DNA of 64,000 bases from an uncultured Pelagibacteraceae bacterium (GCA_902541285.1 CACBQD010000002.1:21507-85506); one strand, 5' to 3'. Positions 17,551 through 26,867 are shown, counted from the first letter of the stretch. Numbers and translations: made by a program. The notes: generated by a model not told the origin, from the sequence alone.

Positions 17551-17640
17551 GGAGAGATGGCTGAGCGGTTGAAAGCACCGGTCTTGAAAACCGGCAAAGG
17601 GGCAACTCTTTCCTGGGTTCGAATCCCAGTCTCTCCGCCA
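17551..17640 (+). tRNA. tRNA-Ser(UGA)
   Basis: A 90-base class II tRNA including the encoded CCA. The acceptor strands GGAGAGA and TCTCTCC pair. The anticodon stem CCGGT/ACCGG encloses the loop CTTGAAA with anticodon TGA. A long variable arm, typical of serine tRNAs, precedes the T arm GGGTTCGAATCCC. The first 39 bases are duplicated at 10058, so this gene is the integration target of the island. The CCA end is followed directly by the convergent sdhE stop at 17641. Confidence 0.98.
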
Positions 17641-17901
17641 CTAATATTTATTTTTAAATTCTATAAGTTTTTCTAAGATGATTTTATCTTCAAAATCTTT
17701 TGAATTTTTACCTAAACTTAAGTTGACTAAAGTTTCGTCATCAAAATTAATTAACTTATCTAAAGAAACTAATTCTTTATGATCAAGATTGTCAATAATT
17801 GAATTAACAAATTTAGAAACAAAGATATCCATTTCTTTTGTTCCACGATATTGAGCTCTGTATAAAATTTTATTAATTAAATTTTGTTTGTTTGAATCCA
17901 T
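17641..17901 (-). CDS. sdhE: Succinate dehydrogenase assembly factor SdhE (FAD assembly factor)
   Basis: Small helical protein (86 residues) that promotes covalent attachment of FAD to the succinate dehydrogenase flavoprotein. The invariant signature is present as YRGTKEMDIF (residues 18-27), where the RGxxE element contacts the flavoprotein. It is transcribed away from recG, with 26 bases between the two starts, and its stop abuts the tRNA-Ser CCA end. The sdhE-recG pairing recurs in alphaproteobacteria, which agrees with the family call. Confidence 0.9.
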   Translation of the reverse strand: MDSNKQNLINKILYRAQYRGTKEMDIFVSKFVNSIIDNLDHKELVSLDKLINFDDETLVNLSLGKNSKDFEDKIILEKLIEFKNKY

Positions 17902-17927
17902 TAATTAAATCTTTATATATATAAATC

Positions 17928-19967
17928 ATGAATGATCACGAATATTTATTGTCAAATATTCAGAATATTAAAGGTATAGGGACAAAAACAAGCCAATTAT
18001 TTAAAAGAAAAAATATAAATACAATTTTTGATTTATTGTGGCATTTACCCACAAGTAAAATTGAAAATTCAAAAGTAACAAATGTTAGTGATATACAAAT
18101 AGGTAAGTTACAAACGATTAAATTAACACCCCTAAAATATAATTTTCCTAGAATAAGAAGATTGCCCAATAGAGTTGTATGTCAAAGTAAAGATATAAAA
18201 ATAGATTGTGTTTTTTTTAATTCATATGAAGGATATATAAAAAAAATCTTACCATTAAATACTGAAATAATAATAAGTGGAAAAATTAATTTTTTTAGAA
18301 ATAAATATCAAATCACTAATCCGACTCAGGTTAAAGAAAGTAATGAAAGTATCTTAGAAACTCAAAATAAATATAGTCTTACAGATGGTCTTACAATCAA
18401 TAAATACAATAATATAATTAATGAAGTTTTAAAGGAATTACCAGATTTAGATGAGTGGCTAAATGATGATATAAAGAAAAAATTTAATAATATTAAGTGG
18501 AAAGACGCAATCTTAAAAATTCACAGTCTTGATACTAAAGAAATTTTAAAATCTAAGTATTATAAACGGTTAGTTTTTGACGAATTGTTTGCTCATTTTT
18601 TATTATCCTCAAAGATAAGAACTAAAATAAAAAAAATAAAGAAATCACAAAAAATTTTTAAAGATTGTAAGGAAAAATTGATACAAGATTTAAATTTTAA
18701 ATTAACAAATGATCAAGAAGCAGCAATAAAAATTATAAACGAAGATCTTAAATCAAAAAGTAGAATGTTTAGACTTTTACAAGGAGATGTTGGATCTGGC
18801 AAAACAATTGTATCAATGATAGCAGCGGTAAATTGTATAAATGCTGGATATCAAACAAGTTTTATGGTGCCTACTGAAATTCTAGCAAAGCAACATTTTT
18901 CTTTTGCTAAAAAATATCTACCCAAAAATATAAAAATTGAAATGTTAACAGGTAAGTCAAAATATGCTGATAGAAAGAAAATTTTAGAAAATCTTAAACT
19001 TGGTAAGATAGACTTTCTGATAGGAACACATGCGTTATTCCAAAAAAAAGTTGAATATAATAAATTGGGTTTAATAATAATTGATGAACAACATAAGTTT
19101 GGTGTTCGTCAGCGTAAAGATTTATCAGAAAAAGGTGGAAATAACTGCGATGTTCTAGTCATGTCTGCAACTCCAATACCAAGAACAATGATGATGACGG
19201 TTTATGGTGATATGGATTTAACCTTAATTAAAGAAAAACCAAAAAATAGAAAAAAAATAGTCACTTACAGTAAGTTAGAAGATAAAATATCTGAAATAAT
19301 TAGATTTGTTAAAAAAGAAATTTCTAATAAAAATCAAATTTTCTGGGTTTGTCCTTTGATAGAAGAGTCGAAAAAAGTTGAACAACAATCTGTTGTAAAT
19401 AAATTTAAGTATTTAGAAAAATATTTTAAGAATAGAATTGGATTAATTCATGGTTCACTTGATAAGGATGAAAGGAACAAAATTTTAAATAATTTCTTAG
19501 ATAGAAAGTTGGATATATTGGTTTCAACCACTGTTATTGAGGTTGGAATTGATTTTCCTAATGCTAACGTAATTGTTATTGAAAATGCTGATAAGTATGG
19601 TTTATCCCAATTACATCAGTTACGAGGTCGTGTCGGACGTGGTAGTAAACAATCTTACTGTATATTGATGTTTAAATCCTCACTAAGTGAAAATGCAAAA
19701 AAAAGAATTAACATTCTAAAAAGTTCAGATGACGGTTTTGTAATTTCTGAGGAAGATATGAAATTACGTGGATATGGAGATTTGTTAGGATTTAAGCAAA
19801 GTGGAATTAAAAATTTTAGATTAGCTGATCCCATATTAAATGAAGATTTATTCTTACTTGCTGAGGCAGAAGTAAAAAAATTAGAGATGAAAGGTGATAA
19901 TTTCAGTAAATATAATAAATTATTAAAATTATACGATCGAGCCTCAATAATTAACGAAATTTCTTAA
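17928..19967 (+). CDS. recG: ATP-dependent DNA helicase RecG
   Basis: Branch-migration helicase that remodels stalled forks and Holliday junctions. Residues 1-200 form the wedge/OB-fold domain, opening with the helix-hairpin-helix-like NIQNIKGIGTKTSQLF. The helicase motifs follow: GDVGSGKT P-loop, a DEQH box (IIIDEQHKFGV), SATPIPRT and the C-terminal QLRGRVGRGSKQSYC. The QLHQLRGRVGRG and GDLLGFKQSG segments are RecG-specific. At 679 residues it is of normal length. The gene overlaps the convergent DUF502 gene by 4 bases at its 3' end. Confidence 0.97.
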   Translation: MNDHEYLLSNIQNIKGIGTKTSQLFKRKNINTIFDLLWHLPTSKIENSKVTNVSDIQIGKLQTIKLTPLKYNFPRIRRLPNRVVCQSKDIKIDCVFFNSYEGYIKKILPLNTEIIISGKINFFRNKYQITNPTQVKESNESILETQNKYSLTDGLTINKYNNIINEVLKELPDLDEWLNDDIKKKFNNIKWKDAILKIHSLDTKEILKSKYYKRLVFDELFAHFLLSSKIRTKIKKIKKSQKIFKDCKEKLIQDLNFKLTNDQEAAIKIINEDLKSKSRMFRLLQGDVGSGKTIVSMIAAVNCINAGYQTSFMVPTEILAKQHFSFAKKYLPKNIKIEMLTGKSKYADRKKILENLKLGKIDFLIGTHALFQKKVEYNKLGLIIIDEQHKFGVRQRKDLSEKGGNNCDVLVMSATPIPRTMMMTVYGDMDLTLIKEKPKNRKKIVTYSKLEDKISEIIRFVKKEISNKNQIFWVCPLIEESKKVEQQSVVNKFKYLEKYFKNRIGLIHGSLDKDERNKILNNFLDRKLDILVSTTVIEVGIDFPNANVIVIENADKYGLSQLHQLRGRVGRGSKQSYCILMFKSSLSENAKKRINILKSSDDGFVISEEDMKLRGYGDLLGFKQSGIKNFRLADPILNEDLFLLAEAEVKKLEMKGDNFSKYNKLLKLYDRASIINEIS

Positions 19968-20587
19968 ATTTTTTTTGGATCTGATGTACCGGCTGAAACA
20001 ATAAATTTAGACGCTTCTTCAAAAGTCATATCTAAATAAATAACTTCATCTTTGGGAAACATTAATAAAAATCCACTTGTAGGATTTGGTGTTGTTGGAA
20101 CAAATACATTAATAAGATTAGTATTTGTTTTTTTTGATATTTCACCATCGTTTTCTCTGGTCGCAAACCCTACTGCCCAACTACCTTTTCTCGGATACTC
20201 AACTAAGACTACACTTTTCTTTGATCCTTTTTTTGGTGCTAATGTTTCAGTCATTTGGCCAATTGCTGAATAAATTGTTCTAAGAATTGGTATTCTTTTT
20301 AATATATCATTAAATATTTTAAGTATTTTTTTTCCAATAAATGAAAGAGATAAACTTCCAATTATTGTAATAAAAATTATAGCTAATAATATTTCCAAAC
20401 CTGGTATTGCAAAAGGCAAATAACTATTTGGATTTAATTCATTTGGTATTAATTTTGATGATATAGATATAAAAAATCTAGTTAAATATAATGTGATACC
20501 TATTGGAACAAGAACAACTATTCCTGCTATAAAATAGTTTCTAAGTCTTCCAAGGATTGAAATGCCTCTTCTCTTTAATTTTGCCAT
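19964..20587 (-). CDS. DUF502 family inner-membrane protein
   Basis: Integral membrane protein of 207 residues with two transmembrane helices: GIVVLVPIGITLYLTRFF and a second around residues 60-85 (ILLAIIFITIIGSLSLSF). The conserved family segment PILRTIYSAIGQMTETL leads into a soluble beta-rich C-terminal domain containing VFVPTTPNPTSGFLLMFPK. DUF502 proteins are widespread and no function is established. recG and the DUF502 gene are often neighbours in alphaproteobacteria. A 25-codon reading frame ends 3 bases upstream and could be its operon partner. Confidence 0.9.
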   Translation of the reverse strand: MAKLKRRGISILGRLRNYFIAGIVVLVPIGITLYLTRFFISISSKLIPNELNPNSYLPFAIPGLEILLAIIFITIIGSLSLSFIGKKILKIFNDILKRIPILRTIYSAIGQMTETLAPKKGSKKSVVLVEYPRKGSWAVGFATRENDGEISKKTNTNLINVFVPTTPNPTSGFLLMFPKDEVIYLDMTFEEASKFIVSAGTSDPKKI

Positions 20588-20590
20588 AAA

Positions 20591-20668
20591 TTAACTGTAA
20601 CTTGCATATAAAACAAATACGACTGCCAGTACAAATAGTACTATTAAAATTTTGTTATTAAGTATCAT
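20591..20668 (-). CDS. Putative 25-residue single-span membrane microprotein
   Basis: Short open frame from ATG (complement of 20666-20668) to TAA (complement of 20591-20593), coding for 25 residues. After an N-terminal MILNK, residues 6-20 are entirely hydrophobic (ILIVLFVLAVVFVLY), followed by ASYS. This is the profile of a one-helix membrane microprotein. It ends 3 bases before the DUF502 start and fills most of the otherwise empty 20588-20710 gap. There is no convincing ribosome-binding site. The hydrophobic composition could also arise by chance in AT-rich DNA, so the call rests on position and helix quality only. Confidence 0.4.
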   Translation of the reverse strand: MILNNKILIVLFVLAVVFVLYASYS

Positions 20669-20710
20669 ATAAATTATTATAAAAAAGGTGTAATATATTA
20701 AGTAAAAAAA

Positions 20711-21532
20711 GTGAATAGAAGAAATTTCATACATTTATTTGGTTGTAGTTGCTTATCTTTTGGCTTATCTGCATGTGGTAGTGCACCGATAACAGATCGA
20801 AAACAACTAAAATTAATTCCCGAATCTAACCTAAATGCAAAAGCTGCTCAATTGTACGAAAAGGTAAAAGAGAAAGAAACCTTAAGTGATGATGCTAAAA
20901 CATTAAATCAAATAAAAGAAATTGGATCCAAAATTGAATATTCAATATCAGAATACTTTGACCGAAATAATATCCCTGACCCAACTATAAATTTTGATTG
21001 GGAATATATACTTATTGATAAAAAGAAAGTTAAAAATGCCTGGTGTATGCCTGGAGGTAAAATAGCCGTTTATACTGGTCTATTAGATATAACTAAAAAT
21101 GAAGATGGATTAGCAGCTGTAATGGGTCATGAAATAGCACATGCAGTTGCAAAACATTCAGTAGAAAGAGCAAGTAGAGGTGTTTTATTAAATACAGGTA
21201 CAGCAATCTTAGATATAGCTACTAAAGGGGCAGTTTCAAATATTAATAGAACTACAGGAATGAATGCTGTCGGATTATTATCACAGATAGGAATTATGAA
21301 TCCTTTCAATAGAAAACAAGAGAGTGAAGCTGATTATCTTGGTTTGATATTTGCATCACTATCTGGTTATGACATTAGGGAAACAATAAAAGTTTGGGAA
21401 AGAATGAAGGAAGCTAAAAAAGGGAAAGAACCACCAGAATTTATGTCTACTCACCCATCATCAACAAATAGAATTAACAATATTACAAATTGGATAAACG
21501 AAATTATTATTAAATATCCACCCATTGCATAA
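20711..21532 (+). CDS. M48-family metalloprotease lipoprotein (LoiP/BepA-like)
   Basis: Periplasmic zinc metalloprotease tethered as a lipoprotein. The start is a GTG at 20711. The signal peptide ends in the lipobox LSAC with the lipidated cysteine near residue 22. The catalytic HExxH is GHEIAHAVAKH, and the third ligand is the glutamate in QESEADYLGL, as in M48 peptidases. A conserved final STHPSSTNRI stretch follows. At 273 residues it has only the M48C catalytic unit, with no BepA-type TPR domain. It likely takes part in outer-membrane protein quality control. tRNA-Lys lies convergent, 1 base past its stop. Confidence 0.92.
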   Translation: MNRRNFIHLFGCSCLSFGLSACGSAPITDRKQLKLIPESNLNAKAAQLYEKVKEKETLSDDAKTLNQIKEIGSKIEYSISEYFDRNNIPDPTINFDWEYILIDKKKVKNAWCMPGGKIAVYTGLLDITKNEDGLAAVMGHEIAHAVAKHSVERASRGVLLNTGTAILDIATKGAVSNINRTTGMNAVGLLSQIGIMNPFNRKQESEADYLGLIFASLSGYDIRETIKVWERMKEAKKGKEPPEFMSTHPSSTNRINNITNWINEIIIKYPPIA

Positions 21533-21533
21533 G

Positions 21534-21609
<76 letters not shown>

Positions 21610-21658
21610 AAAAAGCGTTTTTTATATTGATTTTTTTTTATTAATCAATGTTAAAAAT

Positions 21659-22771
21659 TTACAATTTATTGATGTACTTATCGTGAAATTCTTCAAAAGT
21701 ACCTAATTTTATATTGTCTCTGATGTTTCTCATTAAATCTTGATAAAAGTTTATGTTATTTAGGGTAAGAATCATTGAGGCCAACATTTCATTAGTGTTA
21801 AATAAATGATTTAAATAATTCTTAGAATATTTATTTAAATTGAACTTTGTGACACTTTTGTCCAGAGGAGTATTATCATCTTTATATTTTGAATTTCTAA
21901 TTTGAATTTGTCCATCCCATGTAAAAGCTAAACCAGTTCTACCTGATCTCGTTGGCATTACACAGTCAAACATATCAACACCCCTCTTAACTGCTCCGAG
22001 TATATCAGATGGAGTGCCAACACCCATTAAATATCTTGGTTTATCTTTTGGCATATGATCTTTTATTCCATCAAGAACATCAAACATTTCATCTTGTGTT
22101 TCCCCTACTGCCAATCCTCCTAGAGCATATCCATTAAATCCAATATCGATAAGATTGTTTAAAGATTTGTTTCTTAGATCATTAAATAATCCACCTTGTA
22201 CAATTCCAAACAAACCTTTGTGGTCATTTATTCCAAATGCATCTTTTGATCTTTTTGCCCACTCTGATGATAATTCCATTGATTTTTTAATTTTATCATA
22301 GTCTTTAGTGTTCTTAGGGCATTCATCCATAACCATCACTATGTCTGAGTTCAAGCCTTTTTGAATTCTTATACTTTCCTCAGGACTTAAAACAAAAGTT
22401 TTACCATCAATATGTGATTGAAAAATTGCACCCTTATCTCTATCGATTTTATTTAATTTTGATAAAGACATAACTTGGAAACCACCTGAATCAGTTAAAA
22501 TTGGTAGATCGCAATTCATGAACTCATGAAGTCCTCCAACACTTTTAATTCTTTCAACACCTGGTCTTATCATTAGATGATAAGTATTTGATAAGATTAT
22601 CTCACTTCCTGTTTTTTTTATATCTTCTAAAAAAACACCTTTAACAGTAGCTTGCGTACCAACTGGCATAAAAGCAGGAGTACTAATATTGCCTCTATGA
22701 GTTTCTATAACTCCTACTCTTGCATAATTTTGAGTGTGATGAACATTAAAATTGAAATTTTTTAATGACAT
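21659..22771 (-). CDS. tgt: Queuine tRNA-ribosyltransferase (TGT) lacking the zinc site
   Basis: Exchanges guanine-34 for preQ1 in tRNAs with GUN anticodons. The active-site aspartate is in LTDSGGFQV (Asp94) and the nucleophile is Asp269 in MFDCVMPTRSGR. GIVQGG and the LGGLAVGE pocket are intact. The structural zinc site is gone: the three cysteines of the usual CDCYTC segment correspond to Val307, Lys309 and Leu312, and the histidine of the TIHN segment to Asn338. The surrounding sequence (PLD before, YS..YL after) aligns without gaps. It is the last gene of the ssb-gyrA-coaD-ppi-tgt run, 10 bases after the isomerase gene. Catalytic residues suggest an active enzyme; stability without zinc is the open question. 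Confidence 0.95.
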   Translation of the reverse strand: MSLKNFNFNVHHTQNYARVGVIETHRGNISTPAFMPVGTQATVKGVFLEDIKKTGSEIILSNTYHLMIRPGVERIKSVGGLHEFMNCDLPILTDSGGFQVMSLSKLNKIDRDKGAIFQSHIDGKTFVLSPEESIRIQKGLNSDIVMVMDECPKNTKDYDKIKKSMELSSEWAKRSKDAFGINDHKGLFGIVQGGLFNDLRNKSLNNLIDIGFNGYALGGLAVGETQDEMFDVLDGIKDHMPKDKPRYLMGVGTPSDILGAVKRGVDMFDCVMPTRSGRTGLAFTWDGQIQIRNSKYKDDNTPLDKSVTKFNLNKYSKNYLNHLFNTNEMLASMILTLNNINFYQDLMRNIRDNIKLGTFEEFHDKYINKL

Positions 22772-22781
22772 TCATTATTAA

Positions 22782-23339
22782 TTATTGAGATTTAAAACTA
22801 ATAATTTTATCTGGATTTGAAACTGCTCCGTTATCACCATCACCTTTTGTAATCATATCAACGAATTCCATTCCTTCTATTACTTTTCCAAAAACAGTGT
22901 ATTGTCTATCTAGGAAAGGTGCTGGTTTAAAACATATAAAAAATTGACTATTGGCGCTATTAGGATCTGATGATCTTGCCATAGAAACGGTTCCTCTATC
23001 ATGAGGAAGGTCATTAAATTCTTGATTTAAATCTGGTAAATCAGATCCACCAATACCTGCTCTTCTTAAATCAAAATCTTTCGAAGATGAATTTCCAAAT
23101 TTTACATCACCTGTTTGTGCCATAAACCCGTCAATTACTCTGTGAAAAACAACATTATCGTATTGTCCTGAATTTGCTAACTCTTGTATTCTTTTTACAT
23201 GATTTGGTGCAACATCAGGGTACATTTCAATTTTTACATCACCATCTTTTAGTTTTAAAATCATTATATTCTCCTTTGCTATTAAATTTGTTGATAAAAA
23301 AATAAAAAAAATAATTAAAATATTTAAAAATTTATTCAT
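22782..23339 (-). CDS. ppiA: Periplasmic peptidyl-prolyl cis-trans isomerase (cyclophilin)
   Basis: Cyclophilin-type isomerase that speeds proline isomerisation during folding. Residues 1-21 form a signal peptide (FLNILIIFFIFLSTNLIA-KEN), so this is the exported PpiA-like form, although its sequence is close to PpiB types. Core motifs include FHRVIDGFMAQTGD, GTVSMARSSDPNSANSQFFI and YTVFGKVIEGM. The 185-residue length is typical. The gene overlaps coaD upstream by 8 bases and precedes tgt by 10. The exact subfamily symbol is tentative. Confidence 0.92.
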   Translation of the reverse strand: MNKFLNILIIFFIFLSTNLIAKENIMILKLKDGDVKIEMYPDVAPNHVKRIQELANSGQYDNVVFHRVIDGFMAQTGDVKFGNSSSKDFDLRRAGIGGSDLPDLNQEFNDLPHDRGTVSMARSSDPNSANSQFFICFKPAPFLDRQYTVFGKVIEGMEFVDMITKGDGDNGAVSNPDKIISFKSQ

Positions 23340-23829
23340 AAACCTCTTTCAATGATTTAATTGTACTTTTAGTTGTAAATTTTTTTAAATCACCATTATG
23401 TTGAGCGATTTCTTTAACAAATCTTGATGATATTATTTGATTTTCAACATCTGACATTAAAAAAATTGTCTCAACTTGATTATTCAATTTTCTATTCATT
23501 CCAGCAAGTTGGAACTCATACTCAAAATCAGAAACAGCCCTTAGGCCTCTTAAAATGATATTTGATTTATATTTTTTGCAAAGATCTGTGGTCAAAGTGT
23601 TAAATTTTATAACATCAACCTTATTCTTTTTAAATTTCAGATCTTTATAAAGAGCTCTTTTAACAATTTCTATTCTTTCATCTAATGAAAATAGGAAATT
23701 TTTCTGATTTCCATCTGAAATACCTACAATTACTTTATCTACTATCTTAAGTGATTTTTTAATGACATCTATATGGCCAAAAGTAATTGGATCAAAAGTT
23801 CCTGGATAGATAGCTATATTTTTCATCAA
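23332..23829 (-). CDS. coaD: Pantetheine-phosphate adenylyltransferase
   Basis: Transfers AMP to 4'-phosphopantetheine in the penultimate step of coenzyme A synthesis. The nucleotidyltransferase signature [16 protein letters not shown] contains the HxGH-type site (TFGH). [22 protein letters not shown] and the [10 protein letters not shown] segment (ISSS/T..R..) are also present. The 165 residues match the family. Start and stop overlap gyrA by 4 bases and the isomerase gene by 8, placing it inside the ssb-to-tgt operon. Confidence 0.96.
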   Translation of the reverse strand: MMKNIAIYPGTFDPITFGHIDVIKKSLKIVDKVIVGISDGNQKNFLFSLDERIEIVKRALYKDLKFKKNKVDVIKFNTLTTDLCKKYKSNIILRGLRAVSDFEYEFQLAGMNRKLNNQVETIFLMSDVENQIISSRFVKEIAQHNGDLKKFTTKSTIKSLKEVYE

Positions 23830-26399
23830 ATGAGATTATCATCTAATTTAATAGCGGAAACTACTTTTTCATCACCAGTCAGTTTAATTATTCTAACACC
23901 TTGCGTATTACGACCAGCTATTCTTATTTCTTTAACAGCTGTTCTTATTACTCTACCTTTATTTGTAGAAATTAATATTTGATCTCCTTCAAAAACAGGA
24001 AAAGATGAAGATACATTTCCGTTTCTTTGTGAATTTACTATACCAATAATTCCCTTTCCACCTCTATTTGTCACTCTATAATCATAATGAGATGTTCTCT
24101 TACCGTAACCATTTTCTGTGATTGATAGTATGAATTTTTCTTTAGCTTTAATTTCTGATTTTTGATCCTTAGTTTTTGCCTTCTTATTTGTGTCATGATC
24201 AATAATTGATAGAGATACAATATTATCATTTTCTGCTAAATTGATACCTCTTATACCTTTAGACGATCTACCTTTGAAAACTCTAAGTTTTTTCGACTCA
24301 AACCTTATGCATTTTCCTAATTTAGTACTTAAAATTATATCCTGATCATCTCTACAAATTTTAACACCAATGATTTTATCATTACCGTCAAGTTTCATTG
24401 CAATTTTACCAGAAGCATTAATTGAAGTGAAATCTTCAAGATTATTCTTTCTAATCTTTCCTTCACTAGTTGCAAAAATGATATGCATGTCCTTTGTATC
24501 AACATCACTATCTGGAAATGGCATAATTGAACTAATTGATTGATGATTTTTTAGAGGAAGAATATTAAATAAAGACTTACCTTTTGATGCAGCCGATCCT
24601 TCCGGAATTTTCCAAGCTTTAACTTTGTATGCTAATCCTTCAGTAGAGAAAAATAGAACAGATGTGTGAGTATTTACTGATAATGTTTGCACTACAGAAT
24701 CTTCATCTCTTGTCTTAATCCCTGTTTTACCCTTTCCACCTCTTTTCTGTTGTTTAACATTACTTAAGGCACCTCTTTTAATGTATCCTTGTAAAGTAAT
24801 TGTAATTATTACAGACTCTTTTTGAATAGTTTCTTCAATATTATAGTTTAAAACAGCATCTATAATCTGTGTTCTTCTCGGAGATGAAAATTTCTCTTTA
24901 ATTTGAGATAACTCATTACTAATTACTTTTAATAGTTCACTTTTAGAATTTATTATTTTTTTATACTTTGTAATCAATTCTGATAATTTTTTTATTTCTT
25001 CTTCAATTTCATTAATTCCAAGAGCTGTTAATTTTTGTAATCTAAGTTCTAATATTGATGTAACCTGAGTTTCAGATAAGCTGTATGATCCTTTAAAATT
25101 TTTACTATCAACTAATTTAATTAATTTTGCAGATTTTGTTATTTTCCATTTTGTTTTAATTAGAGTATTTTTTGCTTCTTCTGGATTTTTAGAAGATCTA
25201 ATAATTTTTATTACTTTATCAATATTTTCTACACTAACGGATAAACCAAGTAACACATGGACACGATCTTCAGCTTTTTTTAAATCGTATTTGGTTTTTT
25301 TAATAACTACATCTTCTCTAAATTTTAAAAAGTTCTCTAAAAAATCTTTTAACGAACATGTTTTAGGTTTGTTATCAACAATGGCTAATGAATTAAAACC
25401 GAATGAAGTTTCAATAGATGTATATTTATAAAGTTGTCTTTTAATTGTCTCTGGTTCAACACTTCTTCTTAAATCTATAGCAACTCTTATACCTTCTCTA
25501 TTAGATTCGTCTCTAATGTCACTTATGCCCTCAATTTTTTTGTCTCTAACTAATTCTGCAATTTTTTCATTTAAGTTAGATTTGTTTACTTGATATGGAA
25601 TTGAGGTAATTACTAATCTATCTTTACCATTTTTAAGATTTTCTACATTTATTTCACCCCTAATTTTAAAAGAACCTCTGCCTGTTTTGTATCCTTCTCG
25701 AATAATATCTTTACCAATAATAACTCCACCAGTTGGAAAATCAGGGCCAGGTATATGTTTCATTAACTCTTTAACTTTAATATCTTTATTTTTAATAAGA
25801 GCTAAAGTTCCATCAATTATTTCACCAAGATTATGTGGTGGTATACTAGTTGCCATACCAACAGCGATACCTCCGGCTCCATTTACTAAAAGATTAGGAT
25901 ATTGAGCTGGCAATACTGTAGGCTCTTGCTCGGTTTCATCGTAATTACTTTTAAATGAGACAGTATTTTTTTCTATATCATCAATTAAAAACTGAGAAAT
26001 TTTTGCAAGTTTTGTTTCTGTATATCTCATTGCTGCAGGAGGATCTCCATCTATTGAACCAAAATTACCCTGACCATCAATAAGTGGAAGACTCATTGAG
26101 AAATCTTGAACCATTCTAACTAAAGCATCATACACGGCTTGATCACCATGCGGATGATATTTACCAATTACATCTCCAACAATTCTTGCAGATTTTCTAA
26201 ATTGTTTTGTCCAATCGAAACCACCTTTGTGCATTGCATATAAAATTCTTCTGTGAACAGGTTTAAGTCCGTCTCTTATGTCGGGTAATGCCCTACTAAT
26301 TATTACGCTCATGGCGTAAGATAAATATGATGAACTCATTTCATCATACATTGAAATTGGTTTGATATTTAAATCTTTAGTTACTTCGTTTTTTTGCAT
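23826..26399 (-). CDS. gyrA: DNA gyrase subunit A
   Basis: Breakage-reunion subunit of gyrase, which introduces negative supercoils. The catalytic tyrosine is in [10 protein letters not shown], the helix-turn-helix region reads [16 protein letters not shown], and the C-terminal beta-pinwheel begins around residue 510 with a GyrA-box-like KRGGKGKTG. Total length (857) is normal. At the position equivalent to E. coli Ser83 this protein has glutamine (Gln87), while the Asp87 equivalent is kept (Asp91). Serine or alanine is usual there, and substitutions affect quinolone binding. It starts 4 bases after the ssb stop and overlaps coaD by 4 bases. Confidence 0.98.
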   Translation of the reverse strand: MQKNEVTKDLNIKPISMYDEMSSSYLSYAMSVIISRALPDIRDGLKPVHRRILYAMHKGGFDWTKQFRKSARIVGDVIGKYHPHGDQAVYDALVRMVQDFSMSLPLIDGQGNFGSIDGDPPAAMRYTETKLAKISQFLIDDIEKNTVSFKSNYDETEQEPTVLPAQYPNLLVNGAGGIAVGMATSIPPHNLGEIIDGTLALIKNKDIKVKELMKHIPGPDFPTGGVIIGKDIIREGYKTGRGSFKIRGEINVENLKNGKDRLVITSIPYQVNKSNLNEKIAELVRDKKIEGISDIRDESNREGIRVAIDLRRSVEPETIKRQLYKYTSIETSFGFNSLAIVDNKPKTCSLKDFLENFLKFREDVVIKKTKYDLKKAEDRVHVLLGLSVSVENIDKVIKIIRSSKNPEEAKNTLIKTKWKITKSAKLIKLVDSKNFKGSYSLSETQVTSILELRLQKLTALGINEIEEEIKKLSELITKYKKIINSKSELLKVISNELSQIKEKFSSPRRTQIIDAVLNYNIEETIQKESVIITITLQGYIKRGALSNVKQQKRGGKGKTGIKTRDEDSVVQTLSVNTHTSVLFFSTEGLAYKVKAWKIPEGSAASKGKSLFNILPLKNHQSISSIMPFPDSDVDTKDMHIIFATSEGKIRKNNLEDFTSINASGKIAMKLDGNDKIIGVKICRDDQDIILSTKLGKCIRFESKKLRVFKGRSSKGIRGINLAENDNIVSLSIIDHDTNKKAKTKDQKSEIKAKEKFILSITENGYGKRTSHYDYRVTNRGGKGIIGIVNSQRNGNVSSSFPVFEGDQILISTNKGRVIRTAVKEIRIAGRNTQGVRIIKLTGDEKVVSAIKLDDNLI

Positions 26400-26403
26400 T
26401 TAT

Positions 26404-26850
26404 TTAGAAAGGGATATCATCGTCTAACTCGTTTTGAGCCATAGAACTATCATCAAAACTTTGTTTGTTATCTTGAGATGGAATTGAATTTTGATTTCCT
26501 CCACCTAACATTGTTAATGATGAATTGTATCCTTGAATTAAAATTTCAGTAGAATATTTGTCCTGACCTGATTGTTCATCTTTCCATTTTCTAGTAGTCA
26601 GTTGTCCTTCAACGTATACTTGTGCTCCTTTTTTTAAATATTGTTGAACTACATTTACTAGTCCTTCATTGAAAACAACTACTCTATGCCATTCAGTTTT
26701 TTCCTTTTTTTCACCGGTATTTTTATCTTTCCATGATTGACTAGTAGCTAGGCTTAATCTTGCTACACTTTTACCGTTAACCATTTGTTTAACTTCTGGA
26801 TCTGCGCCTAATCGACCGATTAAAAGTACTTTATTTAAGCTTCCTGCCAT
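26404..26850 (-). CDS. ssb: Single-stranded DNA-binding protein
   Basis: OB-fold protein that coats single-stranded DNA in replication and repair. It opens with the conserved [19 protein letters not shown] and the TEWHRVVVF segment. A flexible Asn/Gln/Ser-rich linker follows, ending in the acidic tip DDDIPF, the docking tail for partner proteins. The 148 residues are typical. It is the first gene of the minus-strand operon and is divergent from uvrA across 80 bases that carry a palindrome. Confidence 0.97.
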   Translation of the reverse strand: MAGSLNKVLLIGRLGADPEVKQMVNGKSVARLSLATSQSWKDKNTGEKKEKTEWHRVVVFNEGLVNVVQQYLKKGAQVYVEGQLTTRKWKDEQSGQDKYSTEILIQGYNSSLTMLGGGNQNSIPSQDNKQSFDDSSMAQNELDDDIPF

Positions 26851-26867
26851 AATATTTATATATTTGA

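Larger units (their letters stand above)
10058..17589. mobile_element. tRNA-Ser genomic island carrying a restriction/defence cassette
   Basis: About 7.5 kb bounded by a 39-base direct repeat (10058-10096 and 17551-17589) derived from the 5' half of tRNA-Ser(UGA). The content is three minus-strand genes: PLD-helicase, adenine methyltransferase and a small secreted protein. They interrupt what would otherwise be a rarD / tRNA-Ser / sdhE-recG junction. No integrase, transposase or resolvase is present, so the element is either a decayed remnant or was mobilised in trans. Base composition resembles the neighbours, suggesting an origin in an equally AT-rich relative. The direct repeat in a tRNA gene is seen directly; the integrative origin is inferred. 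Confidence 0.8.

Noticed and set aside
9113..17640. An integrase or transposase for the island
   Set aside because: None of the three island genes nor any other open frame between the repeats shows recombinase motifs; mobility must be lost or supplied in trans.
21610..21658. Intrinsic terminator behind tgt
   Set aside because: An ATTGATT/AATCAAT stem exists, but it is all AT, only 7 bp, and lacks a T run in the tgt direction; too weak to list.
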